64,000 nt of DNA from Streptantibioticus parmotrematis (lineage in GTDB: Bacteria > Actinomycetota > Actinomycetes > Streptomycetales > Streptomycetaceae). Position 1 is the first letter of the stretch. Every line of letters starts with the position of its first letter. The translations under genes and the position numbers were made by a program. The DNA lies in NCBI RefSeq assembly GCF_019890615.1, contig NZ_JAINVZ010000001.1, positions 186,001-250,000 on the forward strand. Direction: 5' to 3'. Positions 17,179 through 26,692 of this stretch are shown here, piece by piece. The notes below the pieces were generated by a model. It had not been told where the DNA came from. It made no database searches and saw nothing but the letters and a program-made list of their open reading frames with translations.

Positions 17179-18510
17179 TCAGCCGCGCCGGGGCAGCAGT
17201 GGCGAGACCTGGAGGCTGACGGCCGTGCCGGGGGTCACCCGGCTTCCCGGGGTGGGCTGTTGGGCGCAGACGGTGCGCTGCGTGGTGCCGCCCGCGCACG
17301 CCCCGGCCCGCACGCCGCCGACCCGCAGGCGGTCCGCCCGGGCGCTGCGGCGGGCCTGCGCCAGGCTCTGCCCGCGCAGGTCGGGCGCGACGACGGTCCC
17401 GGTCGCCGTGCCCGTTCCGCTCGCGTCGGCCGATCCGTCACCGGAGGCGCCGCGCATCGCGTGCACCCCGATCGCACCGGCCACCGCGACGGCCGCCACG
17501 ACCACGGCGGACGAGACCAGCAGGGTGCGCCGGGCACCGCCACGGCCCGGGGCGGGTGCCTCGACGGCGACGCGGTCGACGACCGTGGCGGGCGGCGGGT
17601 CCTGCGGTGCGCCGTGCGGCGGGTCCTGCGGTGCGTGGGACGGCGCGTGGTGCGGCCGCGTGAGCGCCTCCCGTACCGCATCGCGCATCGCCGCCGCGTC
17701 CGGGAAGCGCTCCTCGCGGTCCTTGCGCAGCGCCCGCAGGACCAGCGCGTCGCACGCCGCGGGCACGCCCGGCGCGTACCGCGATGGCGGGACCGGCTCC
17801 TCCTCCACGTGCTTCCACGCCACCTCCAGCGGCGAGTCACCGGTGAACGGCGGCCTGCCGGTGAGCAGTTCGTACAGCAGGCACCCCGTGGAGTACAGAT
17901 CGGTCCGCGCGTCCAGGTCCGCGCCCCTGGCCTGCTCGGGCGAGAGGTACTCGGCGGTGCCGACCACCATCGACGCGGCCGTGATCGTCACACCCCGCGC
18001 GCCCAGCGGCCGGGCGATGCCGAAGTCCATCACCTTGACCGCGTCGGCGCTCCCGCCGTCCACCACCATCACGTTGGCCGGCTTGATGTCGCGGTGCACG
18101 ATGCCGGCGGCGTGCGCGTGCTCCAGCGCGTCCAGCACCGAAGCCGTCAGCCGCAGGGCACGTTCCGGCGACGGACGTGACCCGTCCGGCCCACCCCGCG
18201 CCAGCCGCTCCAGCGTGCTGCCCCGGACGTACTCCATCACGATGAACGGCACCCGCTCGCCGTCCACCTCGGCCTCACCCGCGTCGAAGAGCGACACCAC
18301 CGCCGGATGGTTGAGCGCGGCGGCCGACAGCGCCTCCCTGCGGAACCGGGCCCGGAACGCCGCGTCGGCGGCCGACCCGGCGCGCAGCACCTTGACCGCG
18401 ACGTCACGACCGAGTCGCAGGTCCCGGGCGCGCAGCACCTCCGCCATCCCCCCGCGGCCCAGGTGCCCGCACACCTCGTACCGTTCCGCCAGCACCAGCC
18501 GCTGGTCCAT
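17179..18510 (-). CDS. Membrane Ser/Thr protein kinase with one PASTA domain
   Basis: The 443-residue protein is a eukaryotic-type kinase. GRGGMAEV (glycine loop), VAVKVL (Lys), IVHRDIKPANVM (HRD near residue 137), VMDFGIAR (DFG) and GTAEYLSPEQ (activation segment) are all intact. A Pro/His-rich juxtamembrane segment (about 290-320) precedes one transmembrane helix (about 328-348), a Thr/Gly/Ala-rich linker and a single extracellular PASTA domain that ends the protein (VVAPDLRGQSL to VSLQVSPL). PASTA domains bind peptidoglycan fragments or lipid II in related kinases. PknB has four of them, so this is a shorter paralog. ATG 18510 follows a GGGGAG site. No phosphatase or division gene is adjacent. 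Confidence 0.93.
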   Translation of the reverse strand: MDQRLVLAERYEVCGHLGRGGMAEVLRARDLRLGRDVAVKVLRAGSAADAAFRARFRREALSAAALNHPAVVSLFDAGEAEVDGERVPFIVMEYVRGSTLERLARGGPDGSRPSPERALRLTASVLDALEHAHAAGIVHRDIKPANVMVVDGGSADAVKVMDFGIARPLGARGVTITAASMVVGTAEYLSPEQARGADLDARTDLYSTGCLLYELLTGRPPFTGDSPLEVAWKHVEEEPVPPSRYAPGVPAACDALVLRALRKDREERFPDAAAMRDAVREALTRPHHAPSHAPQDPPHGAPQDPPPATVVDRVAVEAPAPGRGGARRTLLVSSAVVVAAVAVAGAIGVHAMRGASGDGSADASGTGTATGTVVAPDLRGQSLAQARRSARADRLRVGGVRAGACAGGTTQRTVCAQQPTPGSRVTPGTAVSLQVSPLLPRRG

Positions 18511-18691
18511 CGTCCGCCGCTCCCCTCTCACCGATCCCGCCGGATCCGCCGACGCCGTGGCGCCCGGCACCGTAACGGTGAATCGTGTGGAAACCTTGTG
18601 AGTCCCGGCGCGGGAGGTTCCGCGACGCCGTCCGCGCGCGGCGGCGCGCGACAGCACCGGGTAAGCGGACACCACTGGGTAGGAGACCGCC

Positions 18692-19537
18692 ATGGAGTCG
18701 GTGCCGGACCCCGGGGCCCCCGGTCCGGGGCGCGACGACCACCGCGCGCCGCACCAGCCGCCGCGCGAGCGCCCGTGGGTCGTGCGGATGACGCTGCGGC
18801 TGTGGCGGGTGGGCAGGGACATCGAATTGATGCACCGGGCGCTGGGCTTCTCCGCGCTCGGCCTGGTGACGCTGGTCCCGCTGCTGATCGTGGTCGCCGC
18901 CGCCTCGGCGCGAGGCCGGCAGGGGTTCGTGGCGTGGCTGAAGGCCGGGCTCGGCGTCTCCGGCCGCTCCGCGCAGGCGGTCGACCAGCTCTTCAGCGCG
19001 CCCAGCACCGTGCTGAGCACCGCCACCGTCCTGGGTCTCGCCGCCCTCGCCGTCTTCGGTGTGACCTTCGTGGGCTCCATCCAGGTGGGCTACGAGCGCA
19101 TCTGGGGCGTGAAGTCGGCGCCCTGGCACGCCACCTGGCGGCAGGCCATCGCGCTCGGCGTGCTGATCGGCTACGTGCTGATCGCGGCGAACAGCCGCCA
19201 CCTGTTCGCCGGGACGATCGTCGAGCCGGGGCTGCACATCTCGCTCACCGTCGTCGGCGGAGTGGTGTTCTTCTGGTGGTTCCAGCACTTCCTGCTGTGC
19301 GAGCGGGTGCCCGCCTCCCGGCTGCTGCCCGGGGCGGTGGCCACCGTCGCCGGTCTCGTGGGCCTGCGCTTCTTCTCCACCTGGGTCTTCGCCCCGTGGA
19401 TCGTCTCCAGCGCCGTTTCCTACGGGCAGATCGGCACCGTGCTCGTGGTGCAGTCCTGGCTGATCGGCACCGGCTTCGTCATCTATGCGGGCGCGCTGTT
19501 CGGCTGGGCGCTGCGCGAGCGGGAGGCGTCGGGCTGA
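18692..19537 (+). CDS. YihY/BrkB-family inner membrane protein
   Basis: The 281-residue protein has about six helices, starting with FSALGLVTLVPLLIVVAAASA near residue 55, and the family pattern including SIQVGYERIWGV and WFQHFLLCERVPASRLLPGAV. The YihY/BrkB family has no agreed biochemical role. A Pro/Arg-rich cytoplasmic N-terminus of about 45 residues precedes the helices. ATG 18692 has GGAGA 6 bases upstream. It is divergent from the kinase gene and stands alone. Confidence 0.85.
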   Translation: MESVPDPGAPGPGRDDHRAPHQPPRERPWVVRMTLRLWRVGRDIELMHRALGFSALGLVTLVPLLIVVAAASARGRQGFVAWLKAGLGVSGRSAQAVDQLFSAPSTVLSTATVLGLAALAVFGVTFVGSIQVGYERIWGVKSAPWHATWRQAIALGVLIGYVLIAANSRHLFAGTIVEPGLHISLTVVGGVVFFWWFQHFLLCERVPASRLLPGAVATVAGLVGLRFFSTWVFAPWIVSSAVSYGQIGTVLVVQSWLIGTGFVIYAGALFGWALREREASG

Positions 19538-19604
19538 CAGGGGCGGGAGGCGTGGAGGTGGCGCGGGCGACGGTACGCGTCCGCCGCCCGCGCCCGCCCG
19601 TGCC

Positions 19605-19973
19605 CTACTTCCCGCCGCGTCCCAGCGCCTCGCGGACCGCCTCGTCGGTGCGGCCGACCACGGCCGTGCCGTCGTCCGCGGTGACGATCGGGCGCTGGAT
19701 GAGCCCGGGGTGCGCCGCGAGCGCCTCGATCCAGCGGTCGCGGTGCGCGCCCTCGCGCGGCCACTCCTTCAGGCCCAGCTCCTTCGCCTCGGGCTCCGCG
19801 GTGCGGGTGATGTCCCACGGCTCCAGCGACAGCCGCTCCAGGACCGCGCGCAGCTCGGCGGCGGTCGGCGGGTCGTCCAGGTAGCGCCGCACGGTGTAGC
19901 TCGCGCCCTCCTCGTCCAGCAGCCGCGTCGCCGCACGGCACTTGGAACACGCGGGATTGATCCAGATCTCCAT
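19605..19973 (-). CDS. ArsC/Spx-family thioredoxin-fold protein
   Basis: The 122-residue protein starts WINPACSKCRAATRLLDEEGASY, which has the CxxC form of ArsC/Spx/YffB family members, and continues with the family segments RYLDDPPTAAELRAVLERL and RPIVTADDGTAVVGR. ArsC enzymes reduce arsenate with glutaredoxin, but many actinobacterial relatives are of unknown function and no arsenic genes are nearby. The start at ATG 19973 leaves the catalytic Cys at residue 9. It is convergent to the BrkB gene. Confidence 0.85.
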   Translation of the reverse strand: MEIWINPACSKCRAATRLLDEEGASYTVRRYLDDPPTAAELRAVLERLSLEPWDITRTAEPEAKELGLKEWPREGAHRDRWIEALAAHPGLIQRPIVTADDGTAVVGRTDEAVREALGRGGK

Positions 19974-20019
19974 GCCCCCACCCTAATGAGGCGGCCACCG
20001 GCACCCGCCCGCGCGGCCG

Positions 20020-20460
20020 TCAGGCGTCGATCACCCCGTCCACGTACACCCACGCGCCGTCCTGCCGGGTGAAGCGGCTCGTCTCGTGCAGCGCACCCGC
20101 GTGCCCGGCGTCGGTGAAGTGGGCCCGGAACTCCACCGTGCCCTCGGTGTGGAAGGCGCTGCCGTCCTTCGTGGCCAGGATCTCCAGCCGTTCCCATCGC
20201 GTGCCGGGGTCGAACGACACGGACGCCGGCCGGGTGTCCCGATGCCAGCTGCGCAGCAGGTACGCCTCGTCGCGCCGGGCGAACGCCGCGAAGCGCGACC
20301 GCATCAGCTGCTCGGCGGTGGCGGCCGCGGCCTCGCCCCGGTGCAGCCGCCCGCAGCAGTCGTCGTAGGCGGCCGGCAGGCCGCAGGGACAGCCCGGGTC
20401 GGCGGGGCGGCTCGCGGCGGGCCGAATGGTGTGCGAGCGGCGTGCGGTGCGTCGTGCCAT
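20020..20460 (-). CDS. YchJ-like protein with SEC-C-type zinc motif
   Basis: The 146-residue protein has the N-terminal metal motif CPCGLPAAYDDCCGRLHRGE followed by the NTF2-like UPF0225 fold (LMRSRFAAFARRDEAYLLRSWHRDTRP). Proteins of this family have no established function; the Cys motif resembles the SecA C-terminal zinc finger. ATG 20460 opens a basic N-terminus (MARRTARRSH). The gene lies 46 bases upstream of the ArsC-like gene in the same direction and may be cotranscribed with it. Confidence 0.85.
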   Translation of the reverse strand: MARRTARRSHTIRPAASRPADPGCPCGLPAAYDDCCGRLHRGEAAAATAEQLMRSRFAAFARRDEAYLLRSWHRDTRPASVSFDPGTRWERLEILATKDGSAFHTEGTVEFRAHFTDAGHAGALHETSRFTRQDGAWVYVDGVIDA

Positions 20461-20658
20461 GCCCCCATTGTGACCGCGGGCGGCCCGGCACGGGCGCGGG
20501 CCCCGCCCCGCGACGCCCGTTGGCAGCGGCCTTTGAGCCAATCCCCGCCGAACCCGCGGAAGCCGGGGCGCGCCCGACGCGGGCCCGGCAGGATGTGGCT
20601 GCCCGTTCCGCCGTCCGGCCTCCGCTCCACCGAGGCATCCTCACCGAGGGGCGATCCC

Positions 20659-21477
20659 ATGCGTACGAGCACCAGGCGCGCCGTGCTGTCGGCCGCCGTC
20701 ACCGCGTTGCTCGCCGTCGGCACCGGTCTCGTGCCGTCCGCCGCGCAGGCCACCGCGCCGCGACCGTCACACACCGCCGCCGGCTCACCCGGCACCCAGG
20801 TCGAGACGGTGTCCGTGGCGAGACGCGACGGCGGCACCGCGCAGTTCGGCGTCTTCACCGACACCACCGGTGCCGACCACCTGTGGTACCGCACGCAGAC
20901 CGTGCCGGGCGGCGCGTACCGCTCCTGGCAGCAGGTCGGCACGGCCCGCCTCAACAACCAGTACCCGGTGCTGTCGGCCGCCGAGGACGCGGACGGCAGG
21001 CTGGAGGCGTTCACCATGGAGTACCAGAGCACCGACATCGTGCGCGTCGCGCAGACCCGGCCCGGCGGCCCCTGGTCGGCCCCGGTCGCGTTCGGCCCGT
21101 CCTCGGGCGCGTCGGTGCCGTTCTCCTTCGGCTACCCGTACCTGTACCGCATGGCGGACGGACGGCTGGCGTACTTCGCGGTCTACAGCGACGCCACCGA
21201 CAACGAGCTGTTCTCCGCCGCCCAGGACGCCCACGGTACCTGGGGCTCGTGGACCGACCTGGGCACGGGCCCCGAGCCGGAGCCGGTCGGCACGCCGACC
21301 TCGGTGACCGAGAACCCGGACGGCGGGCTCACCGTCGTGGCCCACCTGTGGAACGCCTCGTCGGGCTACTACTGCGAGATCACCCAGCTCGGCGCCGGTG
21401 GCCCCTGGGGGCCTTGGCGGACCTGCGCGACCGACGGCTGCACCGACGCCCGGCGCGGCGGAGGGCCGGTGCGCTAG
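20659..21477 (+). CDS. Secreted beta-propeller (PLL lectin-like) protein
   Basis: The 272-residue protein has a signal peptide (residues 1-33, RRAVLSAAVTALLAVGTGLV) and then repeating blades of the type FTDTTGADHLWYRTQT...WQQVG and FSAAQDAHGTWGSWTDLG. This pattern matches beta-propeller lectin-like proteins of Streptomyces and myxobacteria, which may bind sugars. ATG 20659 is preceded by GAGGGG at 7 bases. There is no catalytic domain. It converges with the acid phosphatase gene. Confidence 0.75.
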   Translation: MRTSTRRAVLSAAVTALLAVGTGLVPSAAQATAPRPSHTAAGSPGTQVETVSVARRDGGTAQFGVFTDTTGADHLWYRTQTVPGGAYRSWQQVGTARLNNQYPVLSAAEDADGRLEAFTMEYQSTDIVRVAQTRPGGPWSAPVAFGPSSGASVPFSFGYPYLYRMADGRLAYFAVYSDATDNELFSAAQDAHGTWGSWTDLGTGPEPEPVGTPTSVTENPDGGLTVVAHLWNASSGYYCEITQLGAGGPWGPWRTCATDGCTDARRGGGPVR

Positions 21478-21502
21478 GCGACGACGCGGCGTGCCGCGCG
21501 GG

Positions 21503-21519
21503 TCCGCCCGCCGGGCGGA
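21503..21519. terminator. Small hairpin between convergent genes
   Basis: TCCGCCCG and CGGGCGGA face each other across a single base, so six or seven pairs with a tight loop are possible. It lies between the lectin-like and phosphatase genes, which end within 45 bases of each other. Confidence 0.4.
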
Positions 21520-23130
21520 TCAGCGTGGCCCGTCGGTGCGCTTGCGGTGCAGGGTGAACTGCTCGAAGACCGACAGCTCGCCGTGCGGCTTGTTGACGTT
21601 GTAGTACGTCACGTGCATCCGCGTGGTGTCGCCGGGGAAGCGGCCGGGGTCCACGGTGAACGCGGCGAAGCCGTACGGGTGCTCCAGGTCCCGCACGCCG
21701 GTCCACACCGCCTGCTCCTTGACGTAGGTCGGCGTGCGCTTGCCGTTCGCGCCCGCGGTCGAGGAGACGGCGGTGAGCACCTTGGCGGAGCCGTCCTTGA
21801 AGAAGTCCTGGTTGGTGGTGCCGGAGACCCCGCCGCCGCCCAGGATCATGTGGACGGTGCCGAGCGAGGTGTCGATGGAGTCGGTGGCCGTCGAGACCGG
21901 GTTGGGGGTGAGCGTCTCGCTGCCCGCGATCGTGCCGCGCACCGCGAGCGACCGCTCGTAGTTGTGCTCGTGGCCGCAGACCACCAGGTCCACACCGTAC
22001 TTGTCGAAGAGCGGACCGTACTTCAGGCGCAGGCCGAGGTCGGCGCCGTTGGCGTCGGAGGAGCTGATCATCACCTGGTGCATGGCGACCACCACCCAGT
22101 CGATCGCCCGCGAGGACCTGGCCGCCTTCAACTCCCGCTCCAGGAAGGCCAGCTGGCGTCCACCGGAGTAGCCGCTGATGTAGAGGTCCCCGCCGTCCTG
22201 GAGGCAGTTGTCGTCGTTCTGCAGCACGATGACCCGCACCGAACCGGCGGTGAACGCATACCACAGGCCGCGCAGTTCGGGGTCGGTCTCGGTGGAGGGC
22301 AGGTCGAAGTAGGTCTGGTAGGCGTCCAGACCGATGGCGCCGTTGGACTTCTCGATCTCGTGGTTGCCCGCGGCGGGCATCCACGGCCGGAAGCGGGCGG
22401 AGCGGGTGTTGTTGGTGAAGAAGTTGTTCCAGGTGCGCACCCGGTCGACGTCCAGGTTGGCGTAGCACAGGTCGCCGTTGAGCAGGTGGAACAGCGGCGC
22501 GACCTGCTCGACGCCGCTCACGATGTCCTTGGTGGCGGGCGTGGAGTTGGCGTCCATGCCAGGGGTGCCGTCCGCGTTCCACGTCACCTGCGGCGCCGAC
22601 TGGTCGCCGAAGCTGGTGAAGGTGAACGGTGCCCGCCCGCGCGGCGCCGTACGGAAGCTGCCGCCGTCCGGCGTGGCGCCCTCGTGCCACGCGGTGTAGA
22701 CGTACGCGGTGTCGGGCGCGAGCCGCCGCAGCGCCGCGTGGTGCACGTACACCGTCCGCCCGGAGGTGCCGTCGACGTAGGTGCGGGAGACCGCCGAGGC
22801 CGTCGAGCCGAAGCCGTGCTCCAGCGTGCCGTAACGCACCCGGGGCGCGCTCACCGGCGCGTCGGTGAGCCAGGAGACGGTGACCTCGCCGGACGGGTCG
22901 GCCCCGAAGGTCAGGTGCAGCCCCTGCACCGGGGGCGCGCCGACCGAGCCGGGCCTGGCGCTGAACGCGGGGGCGGCACCGGCCGCCGGACCCGCGGCGG
23001 GGCTCGCCGCGTCCGCCTGGCCCGCGCCCAGCAGCGGGGCCGCCGCCGCGCCCGCGCCGATCAGCCCGAGAGCGCCGCGGCGGCTGAGTCCGGTCTGCGA
23101 GCCCTCGGGTGTACCCGTCTGTTCGGCCAT
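21520..23130 (-). CDS. Tat-exported purple acid phosphatase-like metallophosphoesterase
   Basis: The 536-residue protein has a twin-arginine signal (LSRRGALGLIGAGAAAAPLL, residues 15-34), an N-terminal fibronectin-type domain (about 65-160) and a metallophosphoesterase domain. Metal ligands are visible in FTSFGDQS, LLNGDLCYAN, AAGNHE, MHQVM and CGHEHNYER. The order matches purple acid phosphatases, which release phosphate from extracellular esters. ATG 23130 has GGAGG about 10 bases upstream. A single GTTCACC, the PhoP half-site, lies at 23196-23202 on the same strand, so phosphate control is possible but weakly supported. Confidence 0.9.
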   Translation of the reverse strand: MAEQTGTPEGSQTGLSRRGALGLIGAGAAAAPLLGAGQADAASPAAGPAAGAAPAFSARPGSVGAPPVQGLHLTFGADPSGEVTVSWLTDAPVSAPRVRYGTLEHGFGSTASAVSRTYVDGTSGRTVYVHHAALRRLAPDTAYVYTAWHEGATPDGGSFRTAPRGRAPFTFTSFGDQSAPQVTWNADGTPGMDANSTPATKDIVSGVEQVAPLFHLLNGDLCYANLDVDRVRTWNNFFTNNTRSARFRPWMPAAGNHEIEKSNGAIGLDAYQTYFDLPSTETDPELRGLWYAFTAGSVRVIVLQNDDNCLQDGGDLYISGYSGGRQLAFLERELKAARSSRAIDWVVVAMHQVMISSSDANGADLGLRLKYGPLFDKYGVDLVVCGHEHNYERSLAVRGTIAGSETLTPNPVSTATDSIDTSLGTVHMILGGGGVSGTTNQDFFKDGSAKVLTAVSSTAGANGKRTPTYVKEQAVWTGVRDLEHPYGFAAFTVDPGRFPGDTTRMHVTYYNVNKPHGELSVFEQFTLHRKRTDGPR

Positions 23131-23273
23131 CGTGTTCGTTCCTCCAAGTCGGCGCGGCGGACGGGCCGAAGACTGCCGTCCGCCGGCGACGTCGAGGTGA
23201 ACGCCGGATGGCGCGCGGTGGTCGGGTGCCGGGTGTCCCCAACGTCGGGTCTCGACAAAAGGAGTTGACGAAG

Positions 23274-24935
23274 CTAATGGGCCGTCAGGACGGTGCGTAC
23301 GACGTAGCCCGCGGAGTCCACGCCCGAACTGCCGCCCTCCACCAGCGAGGCCACCGCGGTGTCGTCGTCGTACGCGGTCAGCCACCCGTTGGTGCCGTCG
23401 CCCACCTCGGCGGTGCCCGTCTTGGCGCCGACGTCCGGCAGGTCGCCCAGGCGCGGCGTGGCCGTGCCGCCGGTGACGACCGCCCGCATCATCTGCCGCA
23501 GGTAGCCTGCCGTGCGCGCCGACATCTGCTGCGGCGCGGCCGTCTGGGCCTGACCCGGCAGGATGACCGGCTGGTGGAACGCGCCGTCGCGCACCGTCGC
23601 CGCGAGCGAGGCGAGTACCAGCGGGCTCATCGTCACCTGCGCCTGGCCGATGAACTGGGCCGCCTTGTCGCTGCCTTGGGGATCGGCGGGGATGCCGGGG
23701 TCGGCGGTCTGCACGCCACCGCCGATGGACCAGCTGCCCAGCCCGAAGACGTTCGCCGCCTCGTCGTGCAGCACGGACGCGTCGTCGCCGTGCACCAGGT
23801 AGTGGAAGCCGTCGTAGATGAAGGCGGTGTTGCACGACTCGGCGAAGGCCTGCTCGATCGTGGCGTTGGAATTCGCCGGTACGTCGGACTCGTTGTGGAA
23901 GGTCTGCCCCGCGGCGAGCTGCGTCGCGTTGCACGGCGCGGGGCTGCCGGGGCTCATGCCCATGCGGTCGAAGAGCGCGGCGGAGGTGATGATCTTCATC
24001 GCGGAGCCGGGCGCCAGCTCGGCGTTGATCGCGGTGTCGCCGTCGGACCCGTGGAAGGCGACGGCCAGGATGTGCCCGGTGCGCCGGTCGAGGGCGACGA
24101 CCGAGGCGGGTTTGCCCGCCACGTGCGGGTCCAGCACGGCACGTTCGGCCGCCGCCTGGAGCACCGGGTCGATGGTGGTGGTCACGGTGGCGGCCTTGGG
24201 CGCGGTGAAGACCTTGACGGCCGACTGCGGTGCGCCCGACGCGTCGGCGACCGACACACCACTGCCCGAGGCGCCGGTGGACTTGCCCGAGGCGTTCTGC
24301 GCGATGGTCGCGGCGATGGCGCCGAGCGAGGGGTAACGGGCGGCGGTCAGCTGGGTCTTCCCGTCCGAGGCGACCACCGACACGGACGACGACGCGGGCG
24401 GGACCGGACCCGCCACCAGCGTCTGGTCGTCGTGCAGGCCCGGGTAGAGCACGGACGCGCTCCAGTGCACCGCGTCCTGCCCGGAACCACTGCTCACGAC
24501 GTCCAGCGTGCCCGGGTAGCTCCACGTCCCGCCGGTGACCCGCGCGGTCACGGTGAACGCCACCTTCGCGCCGCCGGTGACCGAGGGATCGGCTCCGGCC
24601 GCGTGCACCCCGGAGAACGACAGCGATGTCAGGCCCAGGCCGTCGTGGTACTTGCGGAGCGCGGCCTGTGTGGTGTCCGGAGCGTCGGTGTCACTGGCGG
24701 CGCCCGCGTAGTGCGCCGGGCCTGACGCCCAACTGCCCAGGAACGACTGGGCGAACGACACCGCCTTCGCGGGGTCCGGCGGAGTGCTGGAGACGGCGTC
24801 CGGATCGAAGGTCCGGCTCGCCGAGGACGCGTCGTCACCGGTGAGCGCGTGCACGACGTTGTACGCGCCCACGCCCCCCAGGCCCAGCAGCGCGACGGTG
24901 CCCACGGCGAAAGCCGACTTGGCGGCTGTTCTCAT
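23274..24935 (-). CDS. Penicillin-binding transpeptidase with NTF2-like N-terminal domain
   Basis: The 553-residue protein is anchored by one N-terminal helix (residues 8-30), followed by a MecA_N/NTF2-like domain (about 45-155) and the transpeptidase domain. Catalytic motifs are complete: PGSAMK with Ser 311, ESCNT (SxN) and AKTGTAE (KTG). It cross-links peptidoglycan in the periplasmic space. It is shorter than PBP2/FtsI proteins and resembles the accessory PBPs common in Streptomyces. It stands alone, with about 140 bases to the downstream phosphatase gene. ATG 24935 opens a short basic N-terminus before the helix. Confidence 0.92.
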   Translation of the reverse strand: MRTAAKSAFAVGTVALLGLGGVGAYNVVHALTGDDASSASRTFDPDAVSSTPPDPAKAVSFAQSFLGSWASGPAHYAGAASDTDAPDTTQAALRKYHDGLGLTSLSFSGVHAAGADPSVTGGAKVAFTVTARVTGGTWSYPGTLDVVSSGSGQDAVHWSASVLYPGLHDDQTLVAGPVPPASSSVSVVASDGKTQLTAARYPSLGAIAATIAQNASGKSTGASGSGVSVADASGAPQSAVKVFTAPKAATVTTTIDPVLQAAAERAVLDPHVAGKPASVVALDRRTGHILAVAFHGSDGDTAINAELAPGSAMKIITSAALFDRMGMSPGSPAPCNATQLAAGQTFHNESDVPANSNATIEQAFAESCNTAFIYDGFHYLVHGDDASVLHDEAANVFGLGSWSIGGGVQTADPGIPADPQGSDKAAQFIGQAQVTMSPLVLASLAATVRDGAFHQPVILPGQAQTAAPQQMSARTAGYLRQMMRAVVTGGTATPRLGDLPDVGAKTGTAEVGDGTNGWLTAYDDDTAVASLVEGGSSGVDSAGYVVRTVLTAH

Positions 24936-25092
24936 CTTCGTTTGTTCCCCCCTCCGCGGCGTGCCGCCGCGGTTCCCGCGCCGATCCTAGCCACGGGGGC
25001 GGGCGCGCAGGGGGACAGGCCGGGTCGTCTTCATCACTCCGGGACCCGGGCGGAAGGCCGGTTTTCGCCGTGCCGCGCGGTGGCGGTCCGCC

Positions 25093-25599
25093 TCAGCCGT
25101 TCAGCAGCGATCCGCGGACGAAGGCCGCCTGTCCGACGTGCTGGGTGGCGTCGTTGACCACGCTGACCAGCCGCACCCCGAGGGTCACCGGCGGGTCCCA
25201 GGCGTCGTCCACGATCCGGTCGAGGTCGTGCCCCGACAACCCGCCCACGTACCGGAGCGTGCGTTCGTGCACGGCGTCGTGGTAGCCGGTGAGCAGCTTC
25301 GCGGACGCCCGCACCGCGGCCACCTCGTCGCCGGAGTGCCCGTAACCGGTGTCGGACGGGGAGAAGGGCAGGCCGAAGCGGTCCGCCCAGCCCTGCGCGG
25401 TCCACGCCTGCTCCACGCCCTCGGCGTCGCTGACGTGGTCGTCCTGCACCCGGGTCAGGTGCCACACCAGCCAGGCGATCGAGTTGGCCGACCCCTCGGG
25501 CCGGGTCGCCAGCCGGTCGGCCGACAGCCCCTCGACCGCGTCGTGCACCGACGCGTGGACGCGCTCGAAGGCGTCGGTCAGCAGGTCCGCCACGTTCAT
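25093..25599 (-). CDS. DinB-family (DUF664) mycothiol-transferase-like protein
   Basis: The 168-residue protein has the DinB four-helix pattern with metal-binding His positions: WHLTRVQDDH near residue 46-55 and a C-terminal DATQHVGQAAFVRG. Related actinobacterial proteins transfer mycothiol or bacillithiol to substrates during detoxification; that role here is inferred. ATG 25599 begins MNVADLLTDAFERVH. No partner gene is adjacent; the next gene is divergent. Confidence 0.85.
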   Translation of the reverse strand: MNVADLLTDAFERVHASVHDAVEGLSADRLATRPEGSANSIAWLVWHLTRVQDDHVSDAEGVEQAWTAQGWADRFGLPFSPSDTGYGHSGDEVAAVRASAKLLTGYHDAVHERTLRYVGGLSGHDLDRIVDDAWDPPVTLGVRLVSVVNDATQHVGQAAFVRGSLLNG

Positions 25600-25776
25600 C
25601 CGCACTCCAGGCCGTCGCATGGATGCCGCCCCGGTGGCGGCGCTCCGGCTTCCGATTGTTACTCCGGTGACGCCCTGACGCGCGGTCCGCCCGGGAAGTC
25701 GACCACAATGGTGATGCGGGGGCGCCCGCCGGGGCCGCCGGACCGAGCGGGACCGCCCAGGGAAGGAGAGCCGCCG

Positions 25777-26658
25777 GTGGGGATGGCCGTGGCCGTCGTC
25801 TGCGCGCTGCTGGCAGCCGTGAGCAACGCCCTGGCCACGGTGCTCCAGCGCCGGGCCGCGTCGACCGTACCGCTGTCGAAGGGCTTCAGCGGCTCGCTGA
25901 TCACCAGCCTGGCCAGGCGCCCGGTGTGGCTGGGCGGAATGGCCGCCGTGATGGCCGCCGCCTGCTTCCAAGCGCTCGCCCTCTACAACGGCGCGCTCTC
26001 CGTCGTACAGCCGATCTTCGTGCTGGAACTGCCGACCGCGCTGCTCATCGCGGGCCTGATCTTCCACCGCTCACTGCCCCGGCAGGGGTGGGCCGGGGTG
26101 GCCTGCATCGTGGTGGGCGTCGGCACCGCGCTCGGCGCCGCCTCGCCCACCGCCGGGAGCAGCCAGACGGGAATGGTCCGCTGGATCCCGGTGCTGGTGC
26201 TGTGCGGTGCGGTCACCGTGCTGCTCATCGGCGCCGCGCTGCGCAGGCCCGCGGGCAAGGCACGAGCCGCCGCCTTCGCGTTGGGCGCCGCCATCGGCTA
26301 CGCGCTCACCGCCGCCCTGATGAAGTCCGCCGCGTACACCTGGGACACCCGCGGGCCCGTCGGGTTCTTCACCGCCTGGCAGACCTACGGCTTCGCGCTG
26401 GCCGGCGTGGCGGCGCTGTTCCTGCTGGAGAACGCGCTGCAATCGGGGCCCATCGCCGCCTCGCAGCCCGTGCTGACCATGGGCGACGCGGTGCTCAGCA
26501 TCAGCCTCGGCGTGGTGCTGTACGGAGAGCGGATCAGGACCGGCTGGTGGCTGGTGCCGGAACTGGCGGGCGCCGCGGTCACGCTGGCCGGGGCGCTGCT
26601 ACTGACCACCACACCGATGGCCAAGTCGCTGCTGGCACCGCTGCCCGACCAGACCTGA
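25777..26658 (+). CDS. DMT-superfamily membrane transporter
   Basis: The 293-residue protein has ten predicted helices in two related halves, as in EamA/DMT transporters. It opens with MAVAVVCALLAAVSNALATVLQRRAA, and the second half includes LGAAIGYALTAALMK and ASQPVLTMGDAVLSISLGVVLYGERI. The substrate is unknown. GTG 25777 is preferred because GGAGAG lies 8 bases upstream; ATG 25783 is the alternative. Nothing in the neighbourhood hints at the cargo. Confidence 0.85.
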   Translation: MGMAVAVVCALLAAVSNALATVLQRRAASTVPLSKGFSGSLITSLARRPVWLGGMAAVMAAACFQALALYNGALSVVQPIFVLELPTALLIAGLIFHRSLPRQGWAGVACIVVGVGTALGAASPTAGSSQTGMVRWIPVLVLCGAVTVLLIGAALRRPAGKARAAAFALGAAIGYALTAALMKSAAYTWDTRGPVGFFTAWQTYGFALAGVAALFLLENALQSGPIAASQPVLTMGDAVLSISLGVVLYGERIRTGWWLVPELAGAAVTLAGALLLTTTPMAKSLLAPLPDQT

Positions 26659-26692
26659 ACGCCGCCCCGGGACGACACCCGGCCCGGGCGGC

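Noticed and set aside
21520..24525. A leftward frame open across both the phosphatase and the end of the PBP gene
   Set aside because: The phosphatase has its own Tat signal and ribosome site at 23130, and the PBP is read in another frame to its stop at 23274. The fusion is only a lack of stop codons.
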